A stretch of DNA of 64,000 nucleotides, from the NCBI RefSeq assembly GCF_003672135.1, contig NC_039518.1, positions 3,100,001-3,164,000 of the forward strand, given 5' to 3'. A program made the translations under genes and the position numbers. This document shows, piece by piece, positions 23,500-35,498 of this stretch; position 1 is the first letter of the stretch; each line of letters opens with the position of its first letter. Source of the stretch: Ooceraea biroi (lineage: Eukaryota > Arthropoda > Insecta > Hymenoptera > Formicidae). A model generated the notes under the pieces. That model saw nothing but the letters and a program-made list of their open reading frames with translations. It had not been told where the DNA came from and ran no database searches.

Positions 23500-23845
23500 G
23501 GTGACCGCTGTCAAAAGCAGAAACGACGCGGTTCTCGCACGAATTTCCCGTTGACGTTTCCTCGACGGAAATCTTGCGACTTGACGCAGCTGTTTAATGT
23601 GCATCACACGATGTTTGTGGGACAAATGCGGACGCTAGATTAATCGAGTTTCACAGTCATGCGAGAGGCCAAGTATTGCCTCCAGTATTTCGAAAGTATT
23701 CCAATTTCAAGAGAAAATGCGTGACAGTTGATGTGCTGATTCGTTATATCTTCATCGTGATCCACTAGTGAAACAGTGGTATATTGTCATTACGTGTCAT
23801 GTTTTCGCTACAAATTTGCAACGATGCGAATTATTTTCGTTACAA
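21863..23845. other. Non-coding inner flank of left arm, with microsatellites
   Basis: This stretch holds a CTT run at about 22573-22600 and a long GA tract at about 23428-23502. Open frames such as 22741-23028 are matched in the right arm but have no domain. The sequence recurs inverted at 30873-32873. Confidence 0.55.
23428..23502. repeat. GA microsatellite (left arm)
   Basis: A run of GAGAGA with occasional AAAG interruptions; the right arm has the CT equivalent at about 31232-31305. Confidence 0.9.
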
Positions 23846-25944
23846 GTTTGACAACTTGTTTTCATTCCGATCCTCTATACGACCTGTCGGTCGCGACTAT
23901 CTTTCCAGATCTTACAGCTCGGCCAGCCTGACATTACATTCGTCCCGAATGTCTCCAAATCGTCGGTTCACTCCACTTGAGTCCCTCCCAACTCCATTTT
24001 TTGTTCACTCTTCTGAGTCCCTTCCAACATCCATTTTTGGTTCACTCTTCTGAGTCGCTCCCAACCTCCATGTTGGTTCACTCCTCTGAGTCCTTCCCAA
24101 TCTCCATGTTGGTTCCTCCTCTGAGTCCGTCTCGACCTCCATGTTCAGGCTTCACTACCGGCAGCTGCTTCTCAACTCCCTCCTCTCCGAGGGTAGCGGA
24201 TGAATCTCAACTGTCTTCGAGGGGTAACGGATTTTATCCCACTTCTGAATTGTAAGAGGCGAAAAATAACTAGGAGACTGCCTTAGATTGAACTCGAACT
24301 CTCCGGGATCCCTGGTTCACACGCCTAGGTCTTAGGCTGTACGGCCAATACTCCTACTGTTGTGATCAACTTGTTTCATTCCGATCCTCTATACGACCTG
24401 TCAGTCGCGACTATCTTTCCAGATCTTACAGCTCGGCCAGCCTGACATTACATTCGTCCCGAATGTCTCCAAATCGTCGGTTCACTCCACTTGAGTCCCT
24501 CCCAACCTCCATTTTTTGTTCACTCTTCTGAGTCCCTCCCAACCTCCATTTTTGGTTCACTCTTCTGAGTCGCTCCCAACCTCCATGTTGGTTCACTCCT
24601 CTGAGTCCTTCCCAATCTCCATGTTGGTTCACTCCTCGAGTCCTTCCCAATCTCCATGTTGGTTCACTCCTCTGAGTCCGTCCGACCTCCATGTTCAGGC
24701 TTCACTACGGCCAGCTGCTTCTCAACTCTCTCCTCTCCGAGGGTAGCGGATTTTATCCTACTTCTGAATTGTAAGAGGCGAAAAATAACTAGGAGACTGC
24801 TTTAGATTTGAACTCGAACTCTCTGGATCCCTGGTTCACACGCCTAGGTCTTAGGCTGTACGGCCAATACTCCCACTGTTGTGATCAACTTGTTTTCATT
24901 CCGATCCTCTATACGACCTGTCAGTCGCGACTATCTTTCCAGATCTTACAGCTCGGCCAGCCTGACATTACATTCGTCCCCGAATGTCTCCAAATCGTCG
25001 GTTCACTCCACTTGAGTCCCTCCCACCCTCCTTTTTTGTTCACTCTTCTGAGTCCCTCCCAACATCCATTTTGGTTCACTCTTCTGAGTCCTCCCAACCT
25101 CCATGTTCAGGCTTCACTACCGGCCAGCTGCTTCTCAACTCCCTCCTCTCCGAGGGGTAGCGGATGAATCTCAACTGTCTTCGAGGGGTAGCGGATTTTA
25201 TCCCACTTCTGAATTGTAAGAGGCGAAAAATAATAGGAGACTGCCTTAGATTTGAACTCGAACTCTCCGGGATCCCTGGTTCACACGCCTAGGTCTTAGG
25301 CTGTACGGCCAATACTCCTACTGTTTTCAACTTGTTTACATTCCGATCCTCTATACGACCTGTCAGTCCGACTATCTTTCCAGATCTTACAGCTCGGCCA
25401 GCCTGACATTACATTCGTCCCGAATGTCTCCAAATCGTCGGTTCACTCCACTTGAGTCCTCCCAACCTCCATGTTGGTTCACTCCTCTGAGTCCCTCCCA
25501 ACCTCCAGTTTGGTTAACTCCTCTGAGGCCTTCCCAACCTCCATGTTGGTTCACTCTTCTGAGTCCCTCCCAACATCCATTTTTGGTTCACTCTTCTGAG
25601 TCCCTCCCAACCTCCATGTTGGTTCACCCTCTGAGTCCGTCCCGACCTCCATGTTCAGGCTTCACTACCGGCCAGCTGCTTCTCAACTCCCTCCTCTCGC
25701 AGGGGTAGCGGATGAATCTCAACTGTCTTCGAGGGGTAGCGGATTTTATCCCACTTCTGAATTGTAAAGGGCGAAAAATAACTAGGAGACTGCCTTAGAT
25801 TTGAACTCGAACTCTCCGGGATCCCTGGTTCACACGCCTAGGTCTTAGGCTGTACGACCAATACTCCGACTGTTGTGATCAACTTTGTTTCATTCCGATC
25901 CTCTATACGACCTGTCAGTCTCGACTATCTTTCCAGATTTTACA
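23846..25944. mobile_element. LTR-like tandem element, left-truncated, error-rich copy
   Basis: It is in the same orientation as the right-arm array 32878-35111, to which it corresponds, but starts inside an A segment (ACAACTTGTTTTCATTCC) instead of at TGTAAGA. Its right end (TTTTACA, then ATAG at 25945-25948) keeps the site seen in the arms. Many single-base losses relative to the right arm break otherwise conserved repeats. Confidence 0.75.
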
Positions 25945-26325
25945 ATAGCGTAACGTCTCTGTCTCGACGCATCCGAAAAACGACAGCATAGCGCGAGGTT
26001 CAAACTCGCGAATCAATTCTCGACCGTCTATGACGTATAGAAACTGGGGATCAATCGAGTCCCACGAAACGCCCCTACGCGCCGGCACGTCTCTCTCTCG
26101 TCGATCGTGCGCGAAGCATCCGATCTGCGAGCCGCACGAGGCTGATACCGCTCGCTATCCGCATTGCCGAGGAAGAGGCGACGTAATCATCGCGAATACA
26201 GAGCCCGAGGACTCCGCCAAGCGAGAGGCCGAGACCGGCTCGGAGAGACCACATATAAACGCGCGGCCGGGCCAGGAAACCCGATACCAGTAACAAAGCG
26301 CCCATAACTTACCGATTATGACGTC

Positions 26326-26892
26326 ATGAAGTTTCTGCTCCTGGCACTGTTGAGCTGCATCTGCTCGGCCGACGATCGACGCTCGAGATACACGAAGCAA
26401 TGGGCCAGGAGGATCGACAGCGTCCGAAGATCGAGGAACCGATCGTCTCAACGTGAATCGATACGCGGACTGGATGGCGTTTGCGACGCCAGACACCATC
26501 GGTACAACTTCGATCCAGTATCCGGCAGATTCCACGAGGACCACATCGGGGATCGAGTAGAAGTGCGTCATCCCATCCGACATCGACACCGGCAGTTCCG
26601 ATCGATGGAATCGAACGGCTACGTCGCGATGAAGAACTGGCCGGTGAAGAAGGAGGCGTGTGGGAAGGTGATCTCGTGCTGGGCGGCCTGATGATGGTCC
26701 ACGAGAGGGAGGACACGGTCACGTGCGGGCCCGTGATGCCGCAGGGCGGCGTGCAGGCGTTAGAGGCGATGCTCTACACCCTGGATATCCTGAACGAGCG
26801 GGAAATCGTGCGGCGTCAAGATCGGGCGCACATTCTTGACGACTGCGACAAGGACACGTACGGGCTCGAGATGGCGGTGGATTTCATCAAGG
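26326..26892 (+). pseudogene. Metabotropic glutamate receptor-like exon, frameshifted central copy (+)
   Basis: The ATG, signal peptide and most of the exon match 35495-36068, but several one-base losses shift the frame (for example after IDSV near 26430, again near 26660, and around 26810). The splice donor region reads AAGGGTCGTACC instead of AAGGGTACGTACC. The promoter TATAAA is kept at 26254-26259. The type of lesion (isolated indels, hardly any substitutions) looks like uncorrected long-read error as much as decay. Confidence 0.75.
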
Positions 26893-27392
26893 GTCGTACC
26901 TCGACGTCAACGTGCGCGATCCTGACGTTACGGGCCTCCGCTCCGTAACGTAACGTTACGTAATGTAATCTAACGTAATGTAACGCGACGTGACACGACG
27001 TCTGATGTTGCGAATCACCTGAATGCAGAAACGAGGTGAGACAGGTTGAGCTCATTTTGAGACCCTTCTATTTCTATCCTTTATTTTTGTACTCCTATCA
27101 TCCAACTGTACGATCGATGAGAGTCGCCGTCGCCCACCAGTCGGAGACCGGCGTTTATTGTCAGGGGATGCAGAGACTCGGTGAATTGCACAGCGTCCGT
27201 CGTAGTGTTTGACGAGTAAGTCACGCTTTCCTTTCATCTTTGCGATTCAGCGTGCAGAGAAAGCCTATACCTCCAACTGACTCGCGTCAATAATATGCCG
27301 CGACATAATACACTTTCATCGAGAGGTTGATACGATGTTAACACACGCACCATATTATTAGTACATAATCGCAAGGGTGGCATTCAAACGGA

Positions 27393-27393
27393 G
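27393..27393. other. Fold point of the inner inverted repeat
   Basis: Up to about 27392 the plus-oriented copy follows the right arm (GGCATTCAAACGGAG). From here the sequence switches to the minus-oriented copy (ATTTCCCCTGACAATAAACG, equivalent to about 18900 in the left arm). There is essentially no spacer. Confidence 0.7.
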
Positions 27394-27686
27394 GTTCACT
27401 GCATTTCCCCTGACAATAAACGCCGGTCTCCGACTGGTGGGCGACGGCGACTCTCATCGATCGTACAGTGGATGATAGATACAAAAATAAAAGCGATAGA
27501 ATTAGAAGGGTCTCAAAATGAGCTCAACCTGTTCACCTCGTGTTCTGCATTCAGTGATTCGCAACGATCAGACGTCGTGTCACGTCGGTTACATTACGTG
27601 TTAGATTACATTACGTTAACTATACGTTAACGGAGCGGAGAGCCCCGGTACGTCAGGATCGCGGCACGGTTGAGGTCGAGTACGTA

Positions 27687-28563
27687 CCTTGATGAAATCC
27701 ACGCCATCTCGAGCCCGTACGTTCCTTGTCGCAGTTCGTCAAGAATGTGGCCCCGATCTTACGCCCGCACGATTTCCCGCTTTCGTTCCTCCTGCAGATG
27801 CAGGGAGCCCGCATGCCCCAATCCGACAAGCGCGCACGCGCAATGCCGCGTCAGCGGCACCGACCGCCCGGCCTGCCCGGATCGCGGACGGGCCGGCGCA
27901 TCATGAGCCGTTGAGCCGCGCGCGTGCCGCAGAAGCATCTCACGGACCCAGGGAGGTTACCTCCTGAGTGGCTCCAATTATAGAGCACGTATTCGCTGCT
28001 CGTGAGACGCATCTCGCAGAGGCCGCTCTCCAGCGTGAAGCGGTCCACTCACACCGGGGCCAGCCCATACGCTCATGCGTCCCTATCACACTCGCGCTGG
28101 ACCGACAGCCAATCAGTCTCCCAAGGCGACCCGAGCATGGCGCACGCGTAAAGTACCGCACCTTCCTACTCGTTGTCACTGCCACCGGCGCAACTCTCGG
28201 TCTCATGGCAGAACCGATCCCGTGAGCCGTCGACTGTACCAACGTCCCGTATGCCGACGAATCACCTCTCGGTGAATGCACCTTCCTCATGACAGTCCCA
28301 CCGAGCGCACTTCGTGACCGCTCTCGCCCCGAGAATACTCTCCCGATGTCGTTCCTCGTGGAATCTGCCGGATACTGGAATGAAGTTGTACCGAGGCGTG
28401 CTGGCGGTCGCAAACGCCATCCAGTCCGCGTTACGATTCCACGTGAAACGGATCGGTCCTCGATCTTCGGACGCTGTCACTCCTGGGCCATGTTCGTGTA
28501 TCTCGAGCGTCGATCGTCCGCCGAGCAGATGCAGCTCAACAGTGTCAGGAGCAGAAACTTCAT
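27687..28563 (-). pseudogene. Metabotropic glutamate receptor-like exon, central copy (-) with foreign insert
   Basis: The start codon (28561-28563), signal peptide region and the donor end (27687) match the left-arm exon. The middle of the exon is replaced: 27788-28341 (554 bp) has no counterpart in the other three copies, standing where they have about 244 bp. Frequent one-base indels break the rest. It cannot encode the receptor exon. Confidence 0.75.
27788..28341. other. GC-rich 554-bp segment absent from the other three exon copies
   Basis: The segment is GC-rich and unlike the surrounding exon on either strand. It contains open frames (27940-28413 minus, 27968-28225 plus) that I do not recognise. 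No TE ends, target duplication or repeat is visible. It may be a chimeric-read or contaminant fragment, or a real insertion/replacement. Confidence 0.6.
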
Positions 28564-28946
28564 GACGTCATAATCGGTAAGTTATGGGCGCTTTGTTACT
28601 GGTATCGGTGTCCTGCCCGCGCGCGCGTTTATATGTGGTCTCTCGAGTCCGGGTCTCGGCCTCTCGCTTGGCGGATCTTCGGGCTCTGTATTCGGCGATG
28701 ATTTACGTCGCCCTCTTCCTCGGCAAATGCGGATAGCGAGCGGTATCAGCTCGTGCGGCTGCGCAGATCGGATGCTTCGCGCTACGATCGACGAGAGAGG
28801 AGACGTGCCGGCGCGTAGGGTCGTTTCGTGGGGACTCGATTGATCCCAGTTTTCTATACGTCATAGGACGTCGAGAATTGATTCGCGAGTTGAACTCGCG
28901 CTATTGCTGTCGCGTTTTCGGATGCGTCGAGACAGACGTTACGCTA

Positions 28947-30558
28947 TTTAAGACTGAAAGATAGTCGAGACTGACAGGTCGTATAGAGGATCGGAATGAA
29001 AACAAGTTGATCACAACAGCGGAGTATTGCCGTACAGCCTAAGACCTAGGCGTGTGAACCAGGGATCCCGGAGAGTTCGAGTTCAAATCTAAAGCAGTCT
29101 CCTAGTTATTTTTCGCCTCTTACAATTCAGAAGTAGATAAAATCCGCTACCCCTCGAAGCAGAGTTCGATACAGCAGGAGGAGTGAGAAGAGCCTGGCCG
29201 GTAGTGAAGGCCTGACATGGAGGTCGGGACGACTCAGAGTGAACAACATGGAGTTGGAACTCGAAGAGTACCAAATGGAATTGGAAGACTCAGAAGGACG
29301 TGAACCAACATGAGGTTGGGAAGGCTCAGAGGAGTTAACCAACATGGATGGTTGGAGGACTCAGAAGGAGTGAACGAAACAATGGAGGTTGGGAGGACTC
29401 AAGTGGAGTGAACCGACATTTTGAGACATTCGGGACGAATGTAATGTCAGGCTGCCGAGCTGTAAGATCTGGAAAGATAGTCGAGACTGACAGTCGTATA
29501 GAGGATCGGAATGAAACAAGTTTGATCACACAGTGGAGTATGGCCGTACAGCCTAAGACCTAGGCGTGTGAACCAGGGATCCCGGAGAGTTCGAAGTTTT
29601 CAAATCTAAGGCAGTCTCCTAGTTATTTTCGCCTCTTACAATTCAAAGTGAAAAATCCGCTACCCTCGAAGAAGTTAGATTCATCCGCTACCCCTCGGAG
29701 AGGAGGGAGTTAAAGCTGCCATGAAGCAGGTCGGACTCAGAGACATAAGATTGGAAGGATCAGGGTGAACCAACATGGAGGTTGGAGGACTCAGAAGAGT
29801 AACCAAAAGATGGTATTGGGAGGACTCAGAAGAGTGAACAAAAAATGGAGGGTGGAGGGACTCAAGAGGAGGTGAACCGACGATTTGGAGACATTCGGGG
29901 ACAATGTAATTCAGGCTGGCCGAGCTGTAAGATCTGGAAAGATAGTCGAGACTACAGTCGTATAGGATGGAATGTGAAAACAAGTTGATCACAACGTAGG
30001 AGTATTGCCGTACAGCCTAAGACCTAGGCGGTGTGAACCAGGGATCCCGAGAGAGTCGAGTTCAAATCTAAACAGTCTCCTAGTTATTTTTCGCCTCTCT
30101 TACAAATTCAGAAGTGGATAAAATCCGCTTAACCCCTCGCGAGAGGAGGAGAGTTGAGAAGCGCTGGCCGGTAGTGAAGCCCTGAACATGGAGGTCGGGG
30201 ACGGACTCAGAGGAGTGCCATAATTAATGATCGACCAACATGGAGGTGGACTCAGAGGAGTGGACCAACATGGAGGGGGACGTCAGGGTGAACCCAAAAA
30301 TGGATGTTGGAGGGACTCAGAAGAGTGAACAAAAAATGAGGTTGGAGGGACTCAAGTGGAGGAACCGACGATTTGAGACATTCGGGACGAATGTAATGTC
30401 AGCTGCCGAGCTGTAAGATCTGGAAAGATAGTCGCGACCGACAGGTCGTATAGAGGATCGGAATGAAAACAATTATCACAACAGTGGAGTATTGGCCGTA
30501 CAGCCTAAGACTAGGCGTGTGTGAACCAGGGATCCGGAGAGTTCGAGTTCAAATCTAA
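28947..30558. mobile_element. LTR-like tandem element, error-rich inverted central copy, right-truncated
   Basis: The minus-oriented counterpart of 23846-25944. The left boundary near CGCTAT at 28947 is degraded (TTAAGACTGAAAG for TGTAAGATCTGGAAAG). The right end stops inside an A segment at GAGTTCAAATCTAA (about 30558). Indels are even denser than in 23846-25944. Confidence 0.75.
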
Positions 30559-30872
30559 ATCGATTTTGCTATGCACCTCGATATATCACCACCGCGTCGT
30601 TATCGTTATTTAGTAGTTTATTCGACGTACACGCTGCCAGACGCGGCGCTCTGCGTATTACCGAATTTTCGGGCCGTAAATAAAGTCGTTTGCAAAATAT
30701 TGCCAGATAGAATTAAAAGAGCACGGTCGACGACGGATATGCACTTGCGTGAGTGGCGAGCTCAACGCAATCAATTCACAATGATATGTATCAATATTAT
30801 TTGACAATATCAAAAGAACAGGACTATTGAGCTCTCGCTGATAACGTATGGGCACTACATCAATTCTATTGT
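30559..30872. other. Unique 314-bp segment at the centre side of the right arm
   Basis: This stretch has no partner in the left arm. It is AT-rich, and its open frames have no recognised domain. Confidence 0.5.
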
Positions 30873-30873
30873 T

Positions 30874-31229
30874 TGTAACGAAAATAATTCGCAATCGTTT
30901 GCAAAATTTGTAGCGAAAACATGACACGTAATGACATATACCACTGTTTCACTAGTGGGATCACCGGGATGAAGATATAACGAATCAGCACATCAACTGT
31001 CACGCATTTTCTCTTGAAATTGCGAATACTTTATCGAAATACTGGAGGCAATACTTGGCCTCTCGCATGACTGTGAAACTCGATTAATCTAGCCGTCCGC
31101 ATTTGTCCCCACAAACATCGTGTGATGCACATTAAACAGCTGCGTCAAGTCGCAAGATTTCCGTCGAGGAAACGTCAACGGGAAATTCGTGCGAGAACCG
31201 CGTCGTTTCTGCTTTTGACAGCGGTCACC

Positions 31230-31301
<72 letters not shown>

Positions 31302-32873
31302 TCATTGCACGAGTACGGCAACGGCCAACGCAGGGATAGCGAGCAACAGGTCGCGTGGGGTGACACTCGGCCGTGCTTATATCGAACGATCACGCGTGGG
31401 ATTACGAAGCATTTCCAGCCGCCGGCTCGGGAAAACGCACGTCCACGCGCGCGACCGGGCGAAGAAGTCGCGCGAGGGCAAGGCCGAAGCAAAGCTTCCG
31501 CCAGAAGCCGAGCAACAGGTACACGCATCGCGTCGACGAACCATCAAACTTCGCGGATCTCGCGGTTCCTTCGCTGCCGTCGTCGTTGTCATCGTCTTTC
31601 CGCGGCGGAAGTTCGACAAGGTTGCCGCGGCAACTTCCGGCGTCCGCGTCCAAGTTTTTAATTACTGGCGGCTGGAGAGCTGTTATCGACGCGCGACCGC
31701 ACCCCCTCACGTTTGCCATCCCTCTATCCCGTGCTCGAGCACTTTGTGACCGAGCAATTTAAACTTGCGGCTCGCGCGAACACCTGCGGATACGAAGCTC
31801 GGGAGGCCCGCTATCAAAGTACGACAGTGCGGTTGCCCCGGACCTGACGGCGTTCGGGATAACGATCGCCTCGCTAGAGAGGGTTTCCGGTTCTGTCGCT
31901 CGCCACCGCGCTCGACGTATGCTGGAAACGTCCGCAAATGTCCGTCCTGGCGGGCGAAGAACGCGCCGTTAAACCATTGGAAGTCAGAGATCATTACTGT
32001 CGTAACGTTGCGTCATCGCCTGCTTCAACATCGACACAGGATGAATTTGCAGATAAGATGAACATTGGTCACAGTCAGCCATCATTCTCCCCCTGTAAAA
32101 TACCCCGTTTAATGCCCGATTAAACACGGAACGTTAAAAAAGAAGAAGAAGAAGAAGAAGAGGGTTGCTGGATAACGGGCAATAAATATTAACCCTTTTT
32201 CTTTATTTTCGGGAACGTGATAAGTTATCGCGCGAAAACAATGGCGAGATCCAGGTCGGCGATAAATTCCGACTTTAGCGCGCAAATAACGCCGCTCAAA
32301 TCGGCAAACGTCTCGACGATCCGGCCGCGTTAATTCACCCTCGCGTTTTACCCTTCGAGGCACGCTGAAGAACGTCGTGGCAGTGCAAAGGTCGCACGTG
32401 AAACTCCATGCGGGAAGTCGCTGGAACACGAGAAAAGACAGACGCTGCATAATAGTGCAGGCGGAGGATCACGCACGCAGTGTCACACGTACATGTCGGC
32501 TCTGTGTGTGTTTCTAGATCTCCTCGCAGCTAGTTTCTGCCATTCACTGGCGACATATTGCGACATACCCTCCCTTGCGCCAATATTATCATGTCTCCTG
32601 TGCAAACCACGAGATACACCGCAATCACCGGAGATCTTGTATAAATTTCGTTTCAACTCGAGCTAATCTTAGTCTCTGCCTAATCTCATTAATGTTTCTC
32701 TCTATTGTAGATGTATTTTCTTCTCGTCGATACCCTCCAAATTAAACATTCCCTACAACCAGCCGCACATATTGAATTACGTAAAATCGTTTCACGTAAT
32801 TGGAGGAACATTCGGTTCGGATGAACGATGCTACAAATCCGTGAGAGAGCCGGACGTCGGAATTTAATTAAAA
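30874..32873. other. Non-coding inner flank of right arm, with microsatellites
   Basis: The inverse of 21863-23845. It contains a CT tract at about 31232-31305 and an AAG run at about 32136-32161. No gene is recognised. Confidence 0.55.
31232..31305. repeat. CT microsatellite (right arm)
   Basis: A CTCTCT run with TTT interruptions; the inverse of the GA tract at 23428-23502. Confidence 0.9.
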
Positions 32874-32877
32874 ATAG

Positions 32878-35111
32878 TGTAAGAGGCGAAAAATAACTAG
32901 AAGACTGCCTTAGATTTGAACTCGAACTCTCCGGGATCCCTGGTTCACACGCCTAGGTCTTAGGCTGTACGACCAATACTCCCACTGTTGTGATCAACTT
33001 GTTTTCATTCCGATCCTCTATACGACCTGTCGGTCGCGACTATCTTTCCAGATCTTACAGCTCGGCCAGCCTGACATTACATTCGTCCCCGAATGTCTCC
33101 AAATCGTCGGTTCACTCCACTTGAGTCCCTCCCAACCTCCATTTTTTGTTCACTCTTCTGAGTCCCTTCCAACATCCATTTTTGGTTCACTCTTCTGAGT
33201 CGCTCCCAACCTCCATGTTGGTTCACTCCTCTGAGTCCTTCCCAATCTCCATGTTGGTTCACTCCTCTGAGTCCGTCTCGACCTCCATGTTCAGGCTTCA
33301 CTACCGGCCAGCTGCTTCTCAACTCCCTCCTCTCCGAGGGGTAGCGGATGAATCTCAACTGTCTTCGAGGGGTAACGGATTTTATCCCACTTCTGAATTG
33401 TAAGAGGCGAAAAATAACTAGGAGACTGCCTTAGATTTGAACTCGAACTCTCCGGGATCCCTGGTTCACACGCCTAGGTCTTAGGCTGTACGGCCAATAC
33501 TCCTACTGTTGTGATCAACTTGTTTTCATTCCGATCCTCTATACGACCTGTCAGTCGCGACTATCTTTCCAGATCTTACAGCTCGGCCAGCCTGACATTA
33601 CATTCGTCCCCGAATGTCTCCAAATCGTCGGTTCACTCCACTTGAGTCCCTCCCAACCTCCATTTTTTGTTCACTCTTCTGAGTCCCTCCCAACCTCCAT
33701 TTTTGGTTCACTCTTCTGAGTCGCTCCCAACCTCCATGTTGGTTCACTCCTCTGAGTCCTTCCCAATCTCCATGTTGGTTCACTCCTCCGAGTCCTTCCC
33801 AATCTCCATGTTGGTTCACTCCTCTGAGTCCGTCCCGACCTCCATGTTCAGGCTTCACTACCGGCCAGCTGCTTCTCAACTCTCTCCTCTCCGAGGGGTA
33901 GCGGATTTTATCCTACTTCTGAATTGTAAGAGGCGAAAAATAACTAGGAGACTGCTTTAGATTTGAACTCGAACTCTCTGGGATCCCTGGTTCACACGCC
34001 TAGGTCTTAGGCTGTACGGCCAATACTCCCACTGTTGTGATCAACTTGTTTTCATTCCGATCCTCTATACGACCTGTCAGTCGCGACTATCTTTCCAGAT
34101 CTTACAGCTCGGCCAGCCTGACATTACATTCGTCCCCGAATGTCTCCAAATCGTCGGTTCACTCCACTTGAGTCCCTCCCACCCTCCATTTTTTGTTCAC
34201 TCTTCTGAGTCCCTCCCAACATCCATTTTTGGTTCACTCTTCTGAGTCCCTCCCAACCTCCATGTTCAGGCTTCACTACCGGCCAGCTGCTTCTCAACTC
34301 CCTCCTCTCCGAGGGGTAGCGGATGAATCTCAACTGTCTTCGAGGGGTAGCGGATTTTATCCCACTTCTGAATTGTAAGAGGCGAAAAATAACTAGGAGA
34401 CTGCCTTAGATTTGAACTCGAACTCTCCGGGATCCCTGGTTCACACGCCTAGGTCTTAGGCTGTACGGCCAATACTCCTACTGTTGTGATCAACTTGTTT
34501 ACATTCCGATCCTCTATACGACCTGTCAGTCTCGACTATCTTTCCAGATCTTACAGCTCGGCCAGCCTGACATTACATTCGTCCCCGAATGTCTCCAAAT
34601 CGTCGGTTCACTCCACTTGAGTCCCTCCCAACCTCCATGTTGGTTCACTCCTCTGAGTCCCTCCCAACCTCCATGTTGGTTAACTCCTCTGAGGCCTTCC
34701 CAACCTCCATGTTGGTTCACTCTTCTGAGTCCCTCCCAACATCCATTTTTGGTTCACTCTTCTGAGTCCCTCCCAACCTCCATGTTGGTTCACCCCTCTG
34801 AGTCCGTCCCGACCTCCATGTTCAGGCTTCACTACCGGCCAGCTGCTTCTCAACTCCCTCCTCTCCGAGGGGTAGCGGATGAATCTCAACTGTCTTCGAG
34901 GGGTAGCGGATTTTATCCCACTTCTGAATTGTAAGAGGCGAAAAATAACTAGGAGACTGCCTTAGATTTGAACTCGAACTCTCCGGGATCCCTGGTTCAC
35001 ACGCCTAGGTCTTAGGCTGTACGACCAATACTCCGACTGTTGTGATCAACTTGTTTACATTCCGATCCTCTATACGACCTGTCAGTCTCGACTATCTTTC
35101 CAGATCTTACA
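32878..35111. mobile_element. LTR-like tandem element (five A, four B segments) with ATAG target duplication
   Basis: The element starts TGTAAGAGGCG and ends CCAGATCTTACA, with ATAG directly on both sides (32874-32877 and 35112-35115). A segments start at 32878, 33399, 33928, 34374 and 34930, each about 182 bp. B segments contain the GCTCGGCCAGCCTGACATT start, a variable number of 36-37-bp repeats, the block ATGTTCAGGCTTCACTACCG, and one or two copies of GAGGGGTAGCGGAT. No primer-binding site or polypurine tract is convincing on either strand, and no protein is encoded, so LTR/TRIM identity rests on architecture alone. A TIR element is the alternative, since TGTAAGA and TCTTACA are also inverse complements. 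Confidence 0.75.
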
Positions 35112-35422
35112 ATAGCGTAACGTCTCTGTCTCGACGCATCCGAAAACCGACAGCATAGCGCGAGGTTCAACTCGCGAATCAATTCTCGACCGTCTATGAC
35201 GTATAGAAACTGGGGATCAATCGAGTCCCCACGAAACGCCCCTACGCGCCGGCACGTCTCTCTCTCGTCGATCGTGCGCGAAGCATCCGATCTGCGAGCC
35301 GCACGAGGCTGATACCGCTCGCTATCCGCATTGCCGAGGAAGAGGGCGACGTAAATCATCGCGAATACAGAGCCCGAGGACTCCGCCAAGCGAGAGGCCG
35401 AGACCGGCTCGGAGAGACCACA

Positions 35423-35428
35423 TATAAA
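35423..35428 (+). promoter_or_regulatory. TATA box of the mGluR-like exon
   Basis: TATAAA (in CATATAAACG) lies 72 bases before the ATG. A CCAGT initiator-like site follows at 35456-35460, about 33-35 bases downstream, giving a plausible short 5' UTR. It is conserved in all four copies. Confidence 0.5.
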
Positions 35429-35486
35429 CGCGCGGCCGGGCCAGGAAACCCGATACCAGTAACAAAGCGCCCATAACTTACCGATT

Positions 35487-35498
35487 ATGACGTCATGA
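35487..35498 (+). promoter_or_regulatory. Minimal uORF and CRE-like palindrome overlapping the mGluR start codon
   Basis: ATGACGTCATGA holds a three-codon upstream frame (ATG ACG TCA TGA) whose stop overlaps the main ATG (35495-35497). The same bases contain TGACGTCA (35488-35495), the full palindromic cAMP response element, whose last A is the A of the start codon. Both features are present in the left arm (about 19754-19765). Confidence 0.5.

Larger units (their letters stand above)
13714..23845. repeat. Left arm of a large inverted repeat (partner 30873-41943)
   Basis: The arm starts GCCTTGTCGTAAGACGATTC at 13714, and its reverse complement closes the right arm at 41943. At the inner end CGTTACAA at 23838-23845 matches the inverse at 30873. 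The order in both arms is the same: flank, mariner A array, mGluR-like exon, LTR-like array, flank with GA/CT tract. Differences are mainly small indels, one internal deletion in a mariner copy (17600-18512) and a different number of LTR-like units (four against five A segments). Arm lengths are about 10.1 and 11.1 kb. Confidence 0.92.
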
